A model generated the notes under the pieces. That model did no database searches. It worked only from the letters and a program-made list of their open reading frames with translations, and had not been told where the DNA came from. A stretch of 64,000 nt of DNA. Origin: Periplaneta americana (Eukaryota > Arthropoda > Insecta > Blattodea > Blattidae). Shown here in pieces: positions 40,596 through 52,763 of this stretch. The stretch spans positions 173,494,488 to 173,558,487 of the forward strand of contig NC_091120.1 in the NCBI RefSeq assembly GCF_040183065.1, given 5' to 3'. Every line of letters starts with the position of its first letter. The first letter of the stretch is position 1. The position numbers and the translations under genes are program-made.

Positions 40596-41301
40596 TATTA
40601 GTTCTAGGCAGTGTTGAGAGATTTGAACTGTAGGAGGCAGCGTACAATAATTAGATGGAGAAAAGAACTTCTGAATTTATTTTTAATTTAATATTTTTAG
40701 AATAAACTTTAAGGGTTGATGTTTTACGATCAAACTTGATGTAATAGAGCACTGTTGTTAATCTGTCAGCACTGAACAAAAGTATGCAGTCTGTTGGTGC
40801 TATATTTTTAGATGAACTGGTTGCAATATGCTTCTTCACTGGCAGAGAATTTTAACAGAAGCTACTATGTTTGCTTACATTATTTTCCCATACATACAAA
40901 TGGTTAATATAGATGAGTGTAAAATGTTTACATGATAGGCATTTCTTAGCCTTTCTTCCACCATATCTTTTATGTTTACTATTACTGTATTTCATCGCGG
41001 AATTGTTGCCATCACATAATGGTCGCAACCTGTTTATAGACAAACTGATCAGGAGTTTAAAATTTTACCACATGATCGTCGCATGGATATTTCAGTACAT
41101 TACGATCTATAGAGCATTCCAGCGATAAGTTCTGGTTTATTCGTTGGCCGCTAGATGGCAGTAGTGGTTGAGCAACTGTTGGACGGCCAGCTCCTCCTCT
41201 TTTGGCCTCACGTAATGTTTCAATGAATAGTCAGCAGTCTGAGATTGAAATGTGTAGAGAAGAGTCATGTTGTGTTGTGTCATGCCGTACCACTCATTTA
41301 G

Positions 41302-41589
41302 TTGCTGCATGTAGATTGCATAATGGTGAGATATTTTGTGTTTGAATGTACATACGTTGTGAAAACTTATTATACGAAAAAAAAATTGTGTTGCAAAACA
41401 AGGCAAAAATTTAGAAATCGTTTTCCAGGCCGACCAGTTCCAACTAGGAGGACAATAAAACAATTAGTGAAAAACTTTATTGAAACAGGTTGTGTAATTG
41501 ACAGAAAAAAAAAACCACAATCTCGTGTGCTTACAGAAAAAAAAATTGAAGTTGGAGCTGCTTTGGAACGTAACCTAAAAAGTCTCTGA
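41302..41589 (+). pseudogene. mariner-like transposase N-terminal (DUF4817-like) remnant
   Basis: Encodes FRNRFPGRPVPTRRTIKQLV and NFIETGCVIDRKKKPQSRVL then TEKKIEVGAALERNLKSL-stop. This matches the FPGxPVPxRxTIxxLVxKFxETGSVxD...RVLTEE pattern of DUF4817-bearing transposases. A stop cuts it and no matching ends were found. 41590-43010 shows no further recognised feature except a short ATA tract. Confidence 0.7.
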
Positions 41590-42598
41590 GACGTGTAGTA
41601 CAGGAGACCGGAATTTCAAAAACATCAGCCCATCGAGCAACAAAAAAATTACAATTGAAGCTCTTCAAGCAATTAAACAAATCAGTGCAGTGGAGCTCAT
41701 TAATGTGAACGATGTTTTTTTTTAGGTTATGTGAACTCTGTATAGCGCAAAATGGTCAACACTTCCAGCAGCTACTGTCATGAGGGTGAGTACAAAATTC
41801 TGTAATTAATATAATATATAATAATTATGTTAAATACAACATATTATGGCTAGTAAGATGCATGTAAGTTTTAATTTGGTGAAGCACCTTGAGTTTAAGA
41901 GGCCGATTGCCAGCTGTCGCTCAAGCACCGTGCCACCCAAAAACCGAAGAATAAAGTGGTACTTATTGCTGGAACGCTCTGTAGCATTATTTAAAAATAA
42001 TGTGCCGCCACTGCAACACAAAGTACCGTCACGCTCAAGGTCGAATGTGCGATTAGTGACTGCTGACGAATTTGAATGGAGTGGAGGTCCGAGATGGAAG
42101 CACCAAGCCAATCACAATTGTTGATTGTGAGTTGTTGTTAGTGTTCAGATACTTTTTTTAGGCCTAGACTAATCATCTTTTCCATGGACTGAACCAGTAG
42201 TCAGATAATGTGGATTTCAGTGTATCTGATGTACTGATTCAACAATACTGTGCATATTTTAGTCAATAAAAAAGTGTTTTTAATTTAATAACACCACAGT
42301 AATTTATATTTTTTTAAAGTATTATTCATGTTAAGGTTCCAGCATTTCACACTAATACCGGTTCCCCTCCCTTTCTCTTCCACTACGAATCACACTACTT
42401 GACCATGCTTGCTCACACACACCTCTGTTATATGGAAACTGATCACTGAAATTTGACTCGATCAATCATTACAATTTTAATTTATTCTTCACATAATGGT
42501 CACACTATATTATTATTTTCACTCGGAAAAAAAAAAGCATTGAAAATGCGATGAAATACGGTATAACTTTTTTTTCAGTTGTCATATTTCTGCTAAAG

Positions 42599-42599
<1 letters not shown>

Positions 42600-42630
<31 letters not shown>
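42600..42630. repeat. (ATA)n microsatellite
   Basis: About ten ATA units. Confidence 0.95.
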
Positions 42631-42632
<2 letters not shown>

Positions 42633-43018
42633 CATGTATTTAAATCTGTTGTATTATTTTTACAATGTGTCTTCCAGGTATGAAATTTATAATTATAGTA
42701 TTTTCTAAATCTGATTTTTCTTTCTATTGTTTGCATTAAAATTTATAATTTTTGTATTTATATCCCAATGAGCTACATAATATAGTGATGTTTAAATTTC
42801 GATTCCATGGTATGACATAATTCTGAAATCTAGGTAAATTTGGCTTCAAACCGTGGAAGTAAATATTTACTTTTAAAAATTACATATTTATATAAAAGTA
42901 ATTCATTCCATTTTGTTATATCTGTATATTTAACACAAATAATTTTGAAAACCTGTTAATGAAGTAAGTTAATCTTTTCATGTTCTTTCTTGTTAAACTT
43001 TTATAATATGTAGTTTAA

Positions 43019-43969
43019 GGAGACACTTTACTGAACTTAACTAAATTCCATGTTTTTAAAGCTAAATTCATAAAACTTGTATCATTAATGTATCTGGTTA
43101 AGAATAATACATGTACAAAATTTTATCCCTCTATGATAAGTGGTTTGCATTTTATTAATATCTTAATAAAATATTGTATCACTTTATATAAGAAATCCAT
43201 TAAGCCACAATTTACATTATTTTTAACTGGTATTCACTTAAATGATTCTTTATATACATTGGAATAAACATTACTAATATGTTTTTCTGTACAGTGAATC
43301 GGTAAATTACTAGGAATTTTTTATGATTATTAATATTTTAATAGTTCATGAGGTCCCGGGTTCGATTCCCGGTTAGAGCACAGGAATTTTTCCTTAAAGG
43401 GGTCTGGAATTTAGGTTAAATTTAGATTTAAGACCTCTCCTGGCACCACATTATCATAATCATCCTATCACATCATCGGGGTAATGTAACTCCGCCTTCC
43501 AGGCGCCCCAACCTCAGAAGTGGGTTACAATTAAGCCACGGCCAGGAGAGAAGACCAGAAATGTCGAAAAGACAACCTGGTGGCATTGGATTAAAAAAAA
43601 ATATTTTATTTTTTTATTCTTTTATAATAAAAAATTCTAGTAATTTACTGATTAATTTTACAGCAAAACCCTATAGTAAGTTTTGATCGTATGTATATAA
43701 GGATCCATGTAAGTAAATATCAGTTAAGAATAATGTAAATTGTGGCACAAGGGACTTTTGGTATAAAGTGATTCAATATTTTAATAAAATGTTATAAAAT
43801 GCAAACCATTTTTCACAGGCAGATGAAATTTTATAAATTTGTCATTATTAACCAGATATACCAGTGATCAAAATTTGGTGAATTTAGCTTCATAAGTATG
43901 ATAGTTATTGACTTCACTATTGTGAACCCTTAAAAATATGGATCTTGGAAATTTCAGTATAGTATCTCC
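43019..43969. mobile_element. Hairpin (foldback) element with TTAA flanks, split by a SINE
   Basis: Ends GGAGACACTTTACTGAA / TTCAGTATAGTATCTCC, inverted similarity extending about 320 bp from each side toward the middle (e.g. GCTAAATTCATAAA near 43061 against TGAATTTAGCTTCATAA near 43880). Flanked by TTAA (43015-43018, 43970-43973), as for piggyBac-type insertion. No transposase. Its middle is occupied by the SINE at 43341-43599. Confidence 0.75.
43341..43599 (+). mobile_element. SINE family d, 5'-truncated copy
   Basis: Begins within the tRNA-like head (GGGTTCGATTCCCGG at about 43358) and matches 18146-18463 read on its - strand. TSD AATATTTTA at 43332-43340 and 43600-43608. Confidence 0.85.
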
Positions 43970-44446
43970 TTAAATGAGTCAATGCTGATGCTGACTCAAT
44001 CTAGAGCCCAAGTCAGATAATATCTTAACATTATCGTGTTAGAGTCATTCTCTCCCTTCCAGAGTTATCACTAAAGTTGAGAACTGAGATTTGACAGTAA
44101 GTGCAAATAAAGTAATACATTTGTAAATGATTAGAAATGAAAGTGAATGTTTTTGAAGTTCAAGATTACAGCAGGTTTATGAACTTATTAATTCTAGAAC
44201 GAAATTAAAATAGCTGATTCCTTTTCTTTAGCAAAATTCACTTATAAATTGAATTCTTATACAAATTTATTACTCATTGGCTGTTACATTAGCTTGCCAT
44301 TCTGGAAACTGTTTTTTTTTTTTTTTTATTCTAGCAGTGGCAATATCTGGAAAAGTTTCCTCCATGTACATCACATATTTATTTTGTATGAGGTCTCGCC
44401 CACTTCATTGAATACTACACGGCTACTATGAAGTAGCCAATATGTA

Positions 44447-44946
44447 TTATTACTATTTAATACGAGAAAAATTCGTACCGGCACTGGGAATCGAACCCAG
44501 GACCTCTCAGCTCTGCACGCTGAGCACTCTTTCCAACTGAGCTATGCCGGGACACGATCCACAGCGCCGGCCGAACCCCTCTCGTAATGCATTTTACGGC
44601 CCTACTACCTGCATTTGAGACGATACAAGTCATATATGCAGGAGCACATATTTAAATGACTTTGTGGCCATATTCAACATCAGTTCGTGACAACTGCTAA
44701 CAGTTAATACATCACATATTCATTTTGTATGAGGTCTCGCCTATCTCATTGAATATTACACGACTTGTATCGTCTCAAATGCAGGTAGTAAGGCCGTAAA
44801 AAGCATTACGAGAGGGGTTCAGCCAGCGCCGTGGATCGTGTCCCGGCATAGCTCAGTTGGAAAGAGCGCTCAGCGCGCAGAGCTGAGAGGTCCTGGATTC
44901 GATTCCCGGTGCCGGTACGAATTTTTCTCGTATTAAATAGTAATAA
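44447..44946. mobile_element. Inverted pair of tRNA-like cores (two 185-bp arms)
   Basis: Left arm 44447-44631 and right arm 44762-44946 are near-perfect reverse complements. Each holds a tRNA-like core with GGCATAGCTCAGTTGGAAAG and TTCGATTCCC; the right core reads + (about 44840-44917) and the left reads - (about 44475-44552). The cores keep acceptor- and D-arm-like pairing but not a clean 7-nt anticodon loop, so they look like SINE-type pseudo-tRNAs. A direct repeat (ACATCACATAT...TGTATGAGGTCTCGCC) lies at 44369 and 44708. Confidence 0.75.
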
Positions 44947-44949
44947 TTT

Positions 44950-46370
44950 CCTCCATGTATTTTCAGTTCCCTAAACAACCACCATTTAATGGTGCAGAAA
45001 GCAATTAAAAACTTAAAAAATACATCATTTTTTTAGAATATCGTCTTGATAGGTTTGTACACTGAAGTTATTGTATTGTATAGAACAGGCAGCCATTGTT
45101 TGTGTGACTATTTGTTTGATAGGGCATTTGATGCTTCAACAACTAGGATAACGTATTTTTATGAACTCTTATGTGTCAAAGAAATGCTGATGGTGTTATA
45201 ATAAAGATAGATTTGTTTTTTATAAGTGAGAATTTTTTAAACATGACACATACTGGTACATTACACTGGGATGTATAGTTGTGTCTGCGATATAATGCTG
45301 TTTTTTATGCACCGAGGTAATATAGCTCTTGTAAACGTGTAACAATAAGTCTCTTCTTCTGTTAGTTGGGAAAATAATGAGGGTAAATATAGTAGATAAT
45401 TTGTAGACACATAGATGATTCTCTAACTTTCTGTTCTGAAGAAAAAGTGCTGACAGAGTATTAAGGGCACTGTTATTGTAGCAAACGAGTAGTATACTGG
45501 TTGGTGTGGACTTCTTTTTTTATTGTATTAGGAGGATGGGTTTGAATGAGCACTGGTGCAAGGGCTCTACAGAGACACAGATTAAGAGTACCTACTAAAG
45601 TTTTCTTACAAAAGATGCTCTGTTGTAAGAACGAATCCATTCAGGAAATACATAAAAGTTGAAATAATAGTGCCATACATTCTTTTACTTCTTACGGGCA
45701 TTATTAAATTTAATTACTTCCTAGTGTATTCTTTGGTGTTTTACTCTAGTTCAGGGCTGTCATTTTAGTTGATATGGCCTGTTTTTAAATAATTCGCAGT
45801 ATGTATTATCTAATGAAGTGGTTTCCAAACTCGGGTATGTTGCCTACAATAGTATAGTACAAATGTTGCTGTCATTGTTACATTTGCTTCCTTCTCATCC
45901 TCTAGTTGAATTCAAATAGGATTGTATAGGCTGTAAAACAGCACTGCACTTTATCTGCCAACAGGCCGTGTGTACCCCATTTTCAGTATTATTTATGGTA
46001 GTACTGCCAATAAGAAAGGAACAGCCCTCAGAGAACACTTCCTGGTATCCTATCAGTCTCAAGGTATTTTTCCAACAAAGATCCATTTTCCACTCTCGTT
46101 TGGGTGTTCTGGAGCCTTTTAACTTATTGTGCTTCCTCTGGTATATTTGTACCATTTAAAAAAATCCCTGAGTTCTGTATGTAGTATGGATCTTTGATTG
46201 TGAGACTGCTAACTTTTCCTGGTCGCATTGTATCCATATTGTAACGTCTGTAAGCTAATCTTTCAAACCTAAGATATAATATCTGTTTGATGTCAGACAC
46301 CACAGTAATATAAAACCTGAATAGAAGATTACATTTGTAAACCACATTATATGAATATATTGTCTAATAC
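44950..46370. other. AT-rich region, nothing recognised
   Basis: No ORF with family resemblance and no repeat with readable ends were found. Confidence 0.5.
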
Positions 46371-46587
46371 TAGATCTATAACTAGGGTGACCAGACATCC
46401 CAGTTTTATCAGGACAGCCCCAGTGTCCCGAAAAACTTTCTCAGGATGCAAAAATAACCCAGTTTTTAATATCAAACACTCACTCATTATAAGAGTAGTC
46501 AGATTTGTGCCTAATTTACACGTATACCAACCTTCTCCAACAAATGAATGCCTTGTTGAAACAGAGCTTTCGGGCTAAGATGCCATG

Positions 46588-47365
46588 GTCTACTGGTGCA
46601 GATATTCCCAGATGTTTCGTCTACTACTGTGGCAGACATCTTCAGTGGTTAGGTATCCTAGGTCGAAGTCTTCTGCTAGGGGTACCTGTGGCAACTGATA
46701 ATCTGACTCGAAAATCGAAAAAGAGAGGAGAATTGGGAGGACAAATTTAAAAGGTACGCAAAATGCGTCCTTGCAAGGGGTTGGGGGCTGTAAGAAACTA
46801 AATATGTGAGCTCCAAGCCTGTTGGCCACTAGTCTCACTCCGGGTTACGCTGCTCCACTGAAGGAGCTCAAGAAAATTCTAACCTAGTACGCTTCCACAA
46901 TGTCCTGGCTCTATTGTGGGCGATGAGACGAAATCGATATAGGACCAGTTAAGATTCGAACTTAGGTTGTCTGGATAACAACTCAGCATCCAACCATATG
47001 AGCTATGCTGTTACACAATAACCTGACTGGTTGCTTGTCCTTATTTATAGAGCCGGGAATTGGCCTTGGTGTTCCGTTGTCGTGGCGGTCCGCACCCGTC
47101 AGATCTCTGTGGCCCTTGGACTGGCCGTGGCGTACCGTTGTCACAGCGGTCCGCACTCGCTGGCTTGCGGTGGCTTTGGACTGGTTGTTGTGTTCCATTG
47201 TGTGTAAGGCCAATCCCCGGCTCTATAAATAAGGACAAGCAACCAGTCGGGTTATCAGTTGCTACAGGTATCCCTAGCAGAAGACTTCGACCTAGAATAC
47301 CTAACCACTGAAGATGTCTGCCGCAGTAGTAGATGAAACGTCTGGGAACATCTGCACCAGTAGAC
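46588..47365. mobile_element. Foldback element with interrupted left arm
   Basis: The right arm (47206-47365) pairs with a left arm made of 46588-46708 plus 47029-47066. Shared landmarks include GTCTACTGGTGCAGAT, CTTCAGTGGTTAGGTAT and TTGCTTGTCCTTATTTATAG. The core 47067-47205 holds two diverged tandem units (CCGTTGTCGTGGCGGTCCGC and CCGTTGTCACAGCGGTCCGC). Class unknown. Confidence 0.78.
46709..47017 (-). mobile_element. tRNA-derived insertion (SINE-like) inside the foldback arm
   Basis: Bounded by ATAATCTGACT (46698-46708) and ATAACCTGACT (47018-47028), an 11-bp TSD with one change. On the - strand the right side is tRNA-like (CATAGCTCATATGGTTGGAT; AAGTTCGAATCT). Confidence 0.7.
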
Positions 47366-47904
47366 ACCGGCCGTGAAAACCTGCATGCTAAAATGAATGC
47401 CTTCTTGATTAGTAAGACTAAGATTGAATTAAAATAATAGTTGTCCAATTTCCGGCAGTCGCAGTGATGAGAATGTAATGAACGAAGTTTACGAACAGAT
47501 TGTTTCCTGTTTGGTCATTTGGTGCATAGTCTTGGTAGCATGTGCTTCTTATTCACAATATATTTGTGAGTATAATAACTGAGTTTTCATTAATATGCCA
47601 AAAAGAGTGTTCACTGAATGATAAACTTCAACAATATTTTCCACACATTCCAAATTGAAGTGGGAAGACAGAGTGTATTGTACACTGCGTAACTCGACAT
47701 TTTCTGTATTACTTGATGGGAGAGCGACAAAATGAAGCACAAAAACGCAACTTTACCATCATCATCTAATAAAATGACCAGTGGTCGCGGGAATAGAAGA
47801 ATTAAAATTTTCAGCAAAAGAAGGCACTTTTGCTTATAACATCAAACATAACTGCAGTCTTCGTTTGATGGACTGCACTTTTTCCATTGTTTGGAAGTGT
47901 CTAA

Positions 47905-48598
47905 AGATGTGTACACACATAGCAAATGAACAATGAATGAATGATGAAGCAAAACATCATTGTTCGTTCACTGTTCGGAGCAACGTACAAATCATCAGCA
48001 AATGGTCAGAGAACATTCGCGTTTGCTGATTATCTGCAGTAATGGCAGACGAAGATATAATTATAGCAAGTGTAACCGTTGTTATTATTATAGGCAGTTT
48101 AACATAAAAAAAAGTTAAAAAACAAAAGGTGATGGTGGCAGACGCCATTCTACAAAAATCGCAATCGATATAGAGATACTGACTTGCTTCATGATTTATG
48201 TCGAATTGAATTGGGACAGTTTCACAGTTTTTGTCGCATTTCAGGGACAGACTTCGAAATATTACCGTGCAAAATAGGGCCATAAAATTTCCTGGTCCCT
48301 ATATACATCAATAAGTTTGATAACAGCTTCTCCAGTCCACTCCAATTTCGACATCCTGTTGGTGAAATTAAACTATTTAATAACTGATCTGCATTCTGCT
48401 ACAAACTGCAAACAAGTGGCAAATCCCGTCTACACCGAATACCAACTCCCTTTGATGTACCGACAAGCGACGGATCACTACCGAAGGCAAATCAAACGAT
48501 CGGTTTGCCTTTACTGTGTCGTCCACACGTCCTGATTTCAATCAGCGATTGCATTTGTTTCTCATTCGTTCGTTCGTTCGCTATGTGTGTACGCACCT
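47905..48598 (+). mobile_element. PIF/Harbinger derivative (694 bp), deleted
   Basis: Inverted ends AGATGTGTACACACATAGC / GCTATGTGTGTACGCACCT with 3-bp TSD TAA (47902-47904, 48599-48601), the Harbinger hallmark. + strand frames still give RYRDTDLLHDLCRIELGQFH and CRISGTDFEILPCKIGP-like pieces, resembling the SxxDFExLxxxIGP start of Harbinger nucleases. No DDE region. 48900-49690 shows nothing recognised. Confidence 0.8.
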
Positions 48599-49696
48599 TA
48601 ATAGAAACAGTTTAACTTGCAGTCATACTAGATGTAAGTAAATATTAGTGAATGTGCTAGCCATTTTGTAATGAAAGCCATTGTGAAGTAACTAGAAGAA
48701 ACTAAGTTCATCTGTGTGATGACTGTTTCCTTCAATCATAAACATTTGAAAATTGTTTGTCCTTGTGAGTTTTTTTCCTAACATAGGGATTAATGTAGGA
48801 AAAATTAAATTTAGAGTGCATGGCTAATTTGGCAAATTAGTATCGCATAAGATTGTCCTGGTTTTTATTGTCAAAATCTGGTCACCCTTAGTCTATAACA
48901 TGTAACCCTGCAAACTGTAGTGTATAATATTTTCTGTTACCAATTCCCCTGTCTGCAAAAGCTGCATTATCTTCAAATCATGCCCATATTTTGGAAACCA
49001 CGTATTCTAGGTCTACAATACCTTGTATACTTACCAGCATGCATTTTATTTGAACTTGCTGATTACATTTGCTGTTAAGTTTGTTACTTTTCTGTATAAC
49101 TGTGTTCACTACATCACTTTGAGATATCGAGTGTGCCTTAAGTATGAAATTGATATCTAACAGGAATTTTGCGTATTTAAACTTGGGAGATAATTCAGGT
49201 CTATAGGAGATGTAACTAGTAAAGTGTTGATTATAAAAAAGAAAGAAATAAAAAAGTGCATTTAGAAGTTTAAAACAGAGGAATATAAGAAGTAATTTTG
49301 TTCTTCACCTCTGTACAGGAAAAATAGGGTCTGTTGTTTTCTTGGGATGCACACAAAATCTCAAAGCATTGTTCCTTTCTCATGCTTTTTTCTCCATTAT
49401 ACTGTAGGCAGAACAGGGTTTAAGCTAGAAAATAAATAATTGTCGCAAAAATACACAAATGAAAAATTATATTTGTGCAAATTGCGAAATGCTTGTGCAG
49501 TATTCTAAGTAATTATGCAAAAAGATAAAATTAATGAAGTTTGCAGAAACAAAAAGTTACGTAATTTATTTCTTGAAGTTCTATTACTTTCAATCCATCT
49601 TATCACACTCTAGATATACTTAAGTAAGTAAATCAATAGACGTAGGTATGTTTGGAATCAATTACTACTTCTGAATTTAAATCACATTAAAGTACG

Positions 49697-49947
49697 TAGC
49701 CACCGGCGAGGCTCAGTCGGTTAACGTGCTTGCCTGTCAGTCTGAAGTTATGTTCGGGCATGGGTTCGACCCCCACTTGGGCTGATTACCTGGTTGGGTT
49801 TTTTCCGAGGTTTTCCCCAACCGTAATGTGAATGCAAGGTAATTTGTGGTGAATCGTCGGCCTCATCTTGCTATCACCAATCTCATCAACTCTAAATAAC
49901 CTAGTAGTTGATACAGCGTCATTAATTAACCAACTAAAAAAAAAAAT
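49697..49947 (+). mobile_element. tRNA-derived SINE (same family as 22700)
   Basis: Head GGCGAGGCTCAGTCGGTTAA with box B GGGTTCGACCCCC, central module ACCTGGTTGGGTTTTTTCCG then AGGTTTTCCCC, tail CTCTAAATAACCTAGTAGTT and an A-rich end. AAAGTACGT / AAAATACGT at the sides may be the TSD. Confidence 0.88.
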
Positions 49948-49949
49948 AA

Positions 49950-52160
49950 AATACGTTATTTTGAAATTCTTTTCGAGTAGGCCCTTCACGATTTATTGTT
50001 AGCAGGGTGCTAACTCTTTTTACTGAAAGACTGTTTCTATTTCCAGTTTTTATAAGATTCATGCAACTAAATCCTCACTCACAATTCATAGTATGCGTTG
50101 GAATTATATAAATCAATTAGAAGAAATTGTTCACTTAACTTACATGAATTGCACCAACTCTTTGAAATCAATTCTGAACATTTATTGCTCAATACCTTTT
50201 TGAACATGCCCATGCCATTAGCATTTCAGTTCAGTTCAGATTAGTTCAAACACATCTCTGATTTAATTTTCTCCGTTTCTGAAGTCCAATGTGGTTGTCG
50301 CATTTTTGCACATTTATATTCAAAGTTTGTTGCATTTTTAGAAATCGAGTAACAAAATGCGACCATGGCTTGAACCCTGAGGCAGAATGACATGTTTCAT
50401 CTTGTTCATTGATCATCAACACATCAGATGTTTGCGCGACCTGAGTTTCAGTTAAAAGACAAACGTCTTGATCAATCATTATTGGACAGTCCATGTAATA
50501 ACAATAACTAAAATATGTGAAGCTAAACACATAGTATGTTCTTTGAAATCAGTGTTATTTCCTATATAAAATATCTCTCATCACGTAGTTAGTAGATAGT
50601 ATTTCATATACCAGGTATACCTTGTGCCTCTAGTCATATTACTGACAACATTGCATTTTAAAGAAAGACAACGGAATTCAGGTGTATTTTATATAGAGAG
50701 TGATTCCATTTAAGTATGAATAGTAATAAAATACATGAAGTGATGCATGTATTTTGTGATCACAGAGACTAAAGCACTATGTTTCTAACCGAACAGTTTG
50801 GGTTTGAATTCACCACAGATGGATTTTTTTTTATAATACCAGGCTGAGATGTACAACAAAGGGTTTTAGTGATAGGATCTAATGTGCATTGTATAACATG
50901 TACATAGTATCTATTAATTGTATGTATCTTTTCATGCGTGTTGTAATCACTATTGGAGAGGAAATGGGGAAGGGAGATGTTTAAGTTGTTTGAATTTGCG
51001 GCTGGATACTTTTATACTGTACGTATTTTATTATTTTATGTATTGCTTGTTGTTTGTACTTTGTTTGTAAATTGCGTTATGGATATTATATGGTACATAA
51101 TTGTGTTTTGTTTTAATTTGCTTTTATTTGAAAAATGTTACCTGCTACAGCAATCTATACTTGAATAACTGGAATTATTTTGCTCTTATTCGCATTCTTA
51201 TGTAATTTACTTGTAGGTATTATTCTTAACAGTTATTCTTACCGCAAACAAATGAAGCACAGAAAATATGTCGTTATGTAGAATGGTTACCTCACATCAG
51301 AGGGAAGGTGAAGACCACATTTATGGCATTGTCTGTGAACGTATATGACTAGGTGCAAGAGATACTATCGGTAGTATTAGAATTGTTTGCATGGAATATT
51401 GACTGAAACCAAACATTCTTTATAGTTATCACTTTAATTAATGTGCCCAAGTTTGATTTTTTTAATAATCAACACTTTACACAATATGGAAACACTGCAC
51501 TTGTAAGACAGGTTAATTGAAGTATAATTTTTTCTAGCAGGTATGAAACTTAACAAAATTTACATTATAGTATTCTTACAAGGGCAGAGGTCGTTGCTGG
51601 TAATGATTCTTATTTTTGCTTCTGTGTTGATCGCAGAATGTGTGTCGTGCCTCATGAGATCTTGAGATGGTTATGAATTGTGAGAGGGAACAGTCAGATG
51701 TTCTTTACTAATTCAATGTGTGATCTTATGCCGTTAGTTCATAATTCTCCAGTTTTGCATTCTTTAAACAAAATTGAAAATATTTTAAATTTCTCTTATC
51801 AGAATTGTTGTCTGTTGTGATTCTAATATATCTTTGCTTTAAAGCTCTGCTTACATTACAAATACTGTACTAATTTTGGTTATTTATGTACAAGTAGTGT
51901 TTGTAGATAGAACAATAATCTCTTCCAATCATTTTCAGAAGTGGACACTGAATTGGCACTAAATGTAGTTAAACCAGATATAAATGATTTGGACGGTAGA
52001 AACTCTTTCACATTAGATAATTAGTTGCACAGATGAGGAGCAACTGTAATTACAAACCTTCTATCAGCAATTCCATATTTAGGTATTGATTTAGTACAAT
52101 GATATGCTGACCATGAATTTGGTGACCATCTAATGTCAACTGATGACGTTTCCCCCCCCC
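49950..52160. other. AT-rich region, nothing recognised
   Basis: About 2.2 kb without an ORF of family resemblance or a mobile element with readable ends. Confidence 0.5.
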
Positions 52161-52163
52161 CCT

Positions 52164-52763
52164 CAGTTATTAGACTATACAGCATTTCGGAAGGCGGTCA
52201 GCTGCTATGTGCGCTGTAGCATTTCTGGCATGTGACGTCACAAGCTTGTACAGTAGAACCAATTGGAATCAGTCTGGAACTAGTACTTCCCAAATTCATA
52301 TGTTCGCGTGTGAGTGTTTCAGTACATTGAATAAGTAAAACTAACATTTACTATATGTGTAAGATAAATAAATGGAAGGAGAGACTATAAAAATACAAGT
52401 ATTGCACAGGCAGGTGCGGAAAATAGTGTTTAAAGTGTATAATTATTTTAAAAACGTTGATGAGCAGAATGCTGCCGGCCATCTTGCCAACATGCAAGAA
52501 ACGACTGCAGAAGCATGTGGTGTGGGATTGAGAACCGTGCAAAGAGTATTGTTAGTGAAGGAAACAGGGTTTGTTTGGTGTCATGCTTACAGTAATCAAC
52601 GGCTAAGGTCATTATTGTCTTGATAATTTAAATTCTCTCCTGCGATATTTGTATTGCAGTATGATGTAGCAATGTTGTACGCTGCCTTGCTCTTTCTATC
52701 TGTCTTGATGCAAACGCTAGCAGACTACCGCCTTCTGAATTGTCATATACTCTAGTAATAATG
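52164..52763 (+). mobile_element. DNA-transposon derivative with transposase HTH remnant
   Basis: Imperfect inverted ends (TATTAGACTATACAGC...GGAAGGCGGTC at left; ACCGCCTTCTGAATTGTC...ACTCTAGTA at right, about 40 bp at roughly 75% identity). Inside, 52372-52623 encodes RQVRKIVFKVYNYFKNVDEQ and QETTAEACGVGLRTVQRVL, resembling the N-terminal HTH of an IS630/Tc1-like transposase. The catalytic domain is absent. Confidence 0.65.

Larger units (their letters stand above)
46383..48891. mobile_element. hAT-like element (2.5 kb) containing several nested elements
   Basis: Inverted ends TAGGGTGACCAGACATCCC / AAATCTGGTCACCCTTA, flanked by TCTATAAC at 46375-46382 and 48892-48899 (7-8 bp TSD). No hAT transposase was recognised. 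Inside lie a foldback element (46588-47365), itself split by a tRNA-derived insertion, and a PIF/Harbinger derivative (47905-48598). Confidence 0.82.

Noticed and set aside
44840-44917. tRNA gene (Ala/Cys-like)
   Set aside because: Boxes A and B and acceptor pairing are good, but the anticodon arm does not form a clean 5-bp stem with 7-nt loop, and the sequence is one half of an inverted SINE-like pair.
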